From the NCBI GenBank assembly GCA_937868025.1, contig CALMLJ010000126.1, positions 1 to 7,749 of the forward strand: a DNA stretch of 7,749 nt, given 5' to 3'. This DNA is from an uncultured Acidimicrobiaceae bacterium. Its GTDB lineage: Bacteria; Actinomycetota; Acidimicrobiia; Acidimicrobiales; Microtrichaceae. A program made the position numbers and the translations under genes. The notes under the pieces were generated by a model. The model was given only the letters and a program-made list of their open reading frames with translations. It was not told the DNA's origin and did no database searches. Shown piece by piece: positions 5,749 to 7,749 of this stretch (position 1 is its first letter; every line of letters begins with the position of its first letter).

Positions 5749-6696
5749 TCACGCAACCCGCTGCACGGCCAGCTCGACGGTCGACTGCAGGCTGAGCACC
5801 GCCTCGATGCCCGGCGCCGCGGTGGACCGTCGGGTGGCATTCGCAGCGCCAGCAGCGAGACCGATCCGGATGGCGTCCGCCGGCGGAAGGTCGTTGCCGT
5901 GGGCGAGGGCGAGCGCCGCGCACATGGCGTCGCCCGACCCGCGGGTGTCGACGACCTCGAGATGGGGACCCTGTGCCGTGATGCGATGCCGGGGCGTTCG
6001 CGCCAGCGTGGGTCCGGTCGAGCTCGAGGCGACCGCGGCGACACGCACCTTGCCGGCCTCGACCACACCGTCCAGCCAACACCACACCTCCGCCTCGCCG
6101 TCGCTGCATCGCTCGTCGCGAGTCAGTTCGTCGTCGGCCACCTTGAGCCAATCGACCCCGGCATCGAGGGCAGCGTCGAGGTGCTCGCCGCTCAGGTCGG
6201 CCACGACGACGACACCGGCCGCGTGCAGGTCCTTGCACAGGCGACTGACGACGGCCGGGTCGAGGTGGTCGGGGAACGGTGACCCGGTGACAACGCAGGT
6301 GCCCGTCTCGATGCCGTGACGCAGCGCGGCCTCGTAGACGTCGTCGAGGTCCCGGGGTCCGAGCGGAGCGGCCGGCACCTCGTACAGACAATGTCGGGTA
6401 CCGCGCTCGTCGCGGCGCTCGACGTAGATCCCGCTCGGCGAGGCCGTCGTCGTGGCCGACAGCTCGAAACCGGAGTCGTCCAACAGCAGGCGCGCCGTGC
6501 GTCCGGTGTCGCCACCGAAGGGAGCGCAGAGGACCGGAGTGCCGCCCAACGTGGCGATAGCCCGGGCAACCCACGGGCCCTGGCCACCCACGTTGACGTG
6601 GGTGGCCGACGACCGGTCGTCCTCGACGGTGATCACGAGAATGGGGGCGACGCTGAAGACCGCGACCCGGCCCGTCGCCGGCGCGGTGGGTCTCAT
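5749..6696 (-). CDS. PfkB-family carbohydrate kinase (1-phosphofructokinase-like)
   Basis: A 315-residue ribokinase-fold kinase expected to phosphorylate a sugar or sugar phosphate with ATP in the cytoplasm. Supporting motifs are VGGQGPWVARAIATLGG (37-52, first PfkB signature), PFGGDTGR (59-66), TGSPFPDHL (137-145, like the TGSLP segment of 1-phosphofructokinases), LKVADDEL (184-191) and the catalytic signature DTRGSGDAM (250-258) with base Asp256. Two positions deviate: the substrate-site Asn of GGxGxN is Trp42, and the KPNxxE segment has Val-Ala for Pro-Asn. The active-site Asp and anion hole remain, so an active enzyme with altered substrate is more likely than a dead one. The start ATG overlaps the stop of the upstream membrane gene (ATGA), implying translational coupling; surE follows after 13 nt. 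Confidence 0.88.
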   Translation of the reverse strand: MRPTAPATGRVAVFSVAPILVITVEDDRSSATHVNVGGQGPWVARAIATLGGTPVLCAPFGGDTGRTARLLLDDSGFELSATTTASPSGIYVERRDERGTRHCLYEVPAAPLGPRDLDDVYEAALRHGIETGTCVVTGSPFPDHLDPAVVSRLCKDLHAAGVVVVADLSGEHLDAALDAGVDWLKVADDELTRDERCSDGEAEVWCWLDGVVEAGKVRVAAVASSSTGPTLARTPRHRITAQGPHLEVVDTRGSGDAMCAALALAHGNDLPPADAIRIGLAAGAANATRRSTAAPGIEAVLSLQSTVELAVQRVA

Positions 6697-7181
6697 TCGG
6701 TGACCATGGGGGCCTCGACGACGCGTGACGTGCGCACGAGGCTCGGCAGCATGGCCGCGGAGATCGCGATCGCGCCGAGCACGATGCCCATCCACCCCGT
6801 CGACTGCTTCGCCCCGACCTCGAGCAGCACGCGCAGGTTGCCGGCGGCGAGCACAACGCCGCCGACGATCAGCAGCGCGCCAGCGAAGCCGGCCGCTCCC
6901 CGGTAGCCGGCGCTCGAGGCACCGAGCAGGAGGACGAGACCGACGAAGAGCTCGAACAGTCCGACATAGGAGCTGTGGGTGATCCCGACGATCTCGGTGA
7001 CCGGCTGGTTCAACGAACCGTCGATGCCCGAACGGGTGACGGCCACGATGCCGATCACGGCGAGCACGACCCCGAGGATCCCGGTGATCACCTGGCCAGG
7101 GCTGAAGCGCGACGACCGTTCGGTCGATCGGGCGGTGCCGGTGGGTGTGGTGACGACGTCGTCGTGGCGGTGGACGGACAT
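6693..7181 (-). CDS. Four-helix integral membrane protein, unknown function
   Basis: A 162-residue protein with a hydrophilic Ser/Thr/Arg-rich N terminus (1-28) and four predicted transmembrane helices at about 31-49, 72-88, 97-114 and 130-147. The loop before helix 2 carries GITHSSYVGLFELFVG (66-81), a His-Ser...Glu pattern that recurs in small actinobacterial membrane proteins as far as I recall; I cannot name the family. Helix content of Gly/Ala/Val suggests tight packing, and no catalytic motif is seen. The start is well fixed by a strong ribosome site (GAGGAGG, 5-nt spacing). Its TGA overlaps the ATG of the PfkB kinase gene, so the two should be translated together. Whether it serves transport of the kinase substrate or another role is open; four short helices are few for a transporter unless it oligomerises. 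Confidence 0.85.
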   Translation of the reverse strand: MSVHRHDDVVTTPTGTARSTERSSRFSPGQVITGILGVVLAVIGIVAVTRSGIDGSLNQPVTEIVGITHSSYVGLFELFVGLVLLLGASSAGYRGAAGFAGALLIVGGVVLAAGNLRVLLEVGAKQSTGWMGIVLGAIAISAAMLPSLVRTSRVVEAPMVTE

Positions 7182-7186
7182 GGCGG

Positions 7187-7193
7187 CCTCCTC
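7187..7193 (-). promoter_or_regulatory. Strong ribosome binding site
   Basis: GAGGAGG on the minus strand lies 5 nt before the ATG at 7181. It is the best Shine-Dalgarno sequence in the window and fixes the start of the membrane protein. Its presence shows that this gene is translated from a message with a leader, unlike the probably leaderless genes on the left. Confidence 0.85.
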
Positions 7194-7238
7194 GGGTCAG
7201 GGTGCCTGCCGATGCCCGAGCGACGCCCGCGACAAACA

Positions 7239-7262
7239 CCCCGTTGGAGGGACCCGACGGGG
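7239..7262 (-). terminator. Candidate intrinsic terminator downstream of the lipoprotein gene
   Basis: On the minus strand CCCCGT pairs with ACGGGG as the 6-bp base of a stem, continued past one C-A mismatch by two G-C pairs around a 6-nt loop. It is followed by TGTTTGTC, a modest U-rich tail. It starts about 15 nt after the lipoprotein stop. It would reduce read-through into the membrane protein operon, perhaps only partly. Confidence 0.45.
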
Positions 7263-7276
7263 AGGCGGCGAGGAGA

Positions 7277-7636
7277 TCAGCCGGCGTCGGGTGCCGGCGT
7301 CGTGTTCATACCGCCCTGGTCCATCGGTTGCGCCGTGCCCCCGGGTTGCTCGGGCACCGAGCCCTGTCCCGCAGGTCCGCCGCTGACGCTCGTCGGAACG
7401 TTCACGGGGTCGCTCGTCGGTGCCACACCCGACGTCGTCGAGTCGGAGTTGACCTCCTCGGTCGGGGTGGTGCCGTCGGGCGAACCGCCGTCGTCGCAGG
7501 CGACAGCGAACGCGGGGACGGCCACCAGCACCGCAGCGGCGACACCCCGCCGGACCCAGCCGACCGGGGTGCCCACGGCGGTAGCTGCACCTCTCGTCGG
7601 GTGACTCGAAGGTGGGCGTCGGTAGGTGGTCGTCAC
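7277..7636 (-). CDS. Small Pro/Thr-rich putative lipoprotein
   Basis: A 119-residue exported protein with no enzymatic domain. A long Arg-containing N region (1-30) leads into the hydrophobic core GVAAAVLVAVPAFAVAC (31-47); Cys47 sits in a weak lipobox (AVAC), so lipidation is likely but not certain. The mature part is acidic then Gly/Pro/Thr/Ser-rich and looks disordered, ending in Met/Gly/Pro-rich sequence. The GTG start at 7636 is chosen because AGGAG lies 6 nt ahead of it. A start at the internal GTG for Val21 would give a more usual 26-residue signal peptide but has only a distant AGAGG. No family is recognised. It is the first gene of the minus-strand set, with a candidate terminator after it, and is probably transcribed separately from the membrane protein gene. 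Confidence 0.75.
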   Translation of the reverse strand: MTTTYRRPPSSHPTRGAATAVGTPVGWVRRGVAAAVLVAVPAFAVACDDGGSPDGTTPTEEVNSDSTTSGVAPTSDPVNVPTSVSGGPAGQGSVPEQPGGTAQPMDQGGMNTTPAPDAG

Positions 7637-7642
7637 TGGGTG

Positions 7643-7647
7643 CTCCT
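7643..7647 (-). promoter_or_regulatory. Ribosome binding site that decides the GTG start
   Basis: AGGAG on the minus strand, 6 nt before the GTG at 7636, favours this start over the internal GTG 60 nt downstream. Confidence 0.65.
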
Positions 7648-7711
7648 GAGGTCTCCGGCCCGCAGTAGGTGCGTTTGCCGGTCGGCCCGACCTACCCGAT
7701 CACGGCATCTG

Positions 7712-7733
7712 CGAGTCATCCGCTGCTGACTCG
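7712..7733. repeat. Inverted repeat CGAGTCA-N8-TGACTCG
   Basis: Two perfect 7-bp arms (7712-7718 and 7727-7733) with an 8-nt spacer lie about 75 bp upstream of the lipoprotein start. A second, shorter pair GTTC-N4-GAAC (7733-7744) overlaps its right end. It may be an operator for the lipoprotein gene or a hairpin terminator of a gene beyond the window. I found no convincing -10 box between it and the GTG. Confidence 0.45.
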
Positions 7734-7749
7734 TTCCTCAGAACCCATC

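Noticed and set aside
4641..5795. Plus-strand 384-residue open frame across the zinc-ribbon and SurE genes
   Set aside because: Arg/His/Pro-rich with no domain, and it covers two genes with clear motifs in other frames.
5720..6856. Second long minus-strand frame across the PfkB gene
   Set aside because: Arg/Pro/Gly-rich translation; the PfkB signatures lie in the other frame.

Overview
This window is GC-rich (roughly 70%) bacterial chromosome. It carries ten protein genes, nine identified or describable at domain level, and one tRNA gene. Several traits point to an actinobacterium, probably of the class Acidimicrobiia: a DUF3039-like small Zn protein, a DUF2510 membrane protein with a Thr/Ala-rich stalk, TANNNT -10 boxes set 6-7 nt before start codons (leaderless transcripts), GTG starts and strong G/C use at third codon positions. 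That placement is inference from style and gene families, not from a marker gene. No mobile element, CRISPR array or phage gene is visible.

Layout from left to right. Positions 2-75 (minus) hold a tRNA with anticodon CAU. Diverging from it on the plus strand are a DUF3039-like gene (123-398) and an SGNH/GDSL hydrolase lipoprotein (418-1020). These converge on a large minus-strand DUF2510 single-pass membrane protein (1074-2540) with a long disordered Pro/Ala/FG-containing cytoplasmic region. A 144-bp divergent spacer (2541-2684) carries the promoters of that gene and of an APH-fold phosphotransferase (2685-3800); the latter promoter has a perfect 10-bp palindrome touching its -10 box. After a 14-bp-arm inverted repeat (3804-3853) come an SRPBCC (START-like) protein (3887-4516) and a small zinc-ribbon protein (4525-4899), probably one transcript.

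The right half is on the minus strand and reads right to left: a small Pro/Thr-rich lipoprotein (7277-7636), then a four-TM membrane protein (6693-7181), a PfkB-family sugar kinase (5749-6696) and SurE nucleotidase (4908-5735). The last three are tightly packed (ATGA overlap, then a 13-nt gap) and form a likely operon. A kinase and a phosphomonoesterase in one message suggest opposing activities on a nucleoside, nucleotide or sugar phosphate, but the substrate is not evident.

No stretch over 300 bases lacks a gene. The longest gaps are 2541-2684 and 7637-7749. I see ordinary accessory and housekeeping content and no clearly new multi-gene system. The points most worth a second look are the regulatory architecture (interlocked divergent promoters, leaderless starts, palindromes), the 3804-3853 repeat, the aberrant PfkB motifs and the FG-dotted disordered region.
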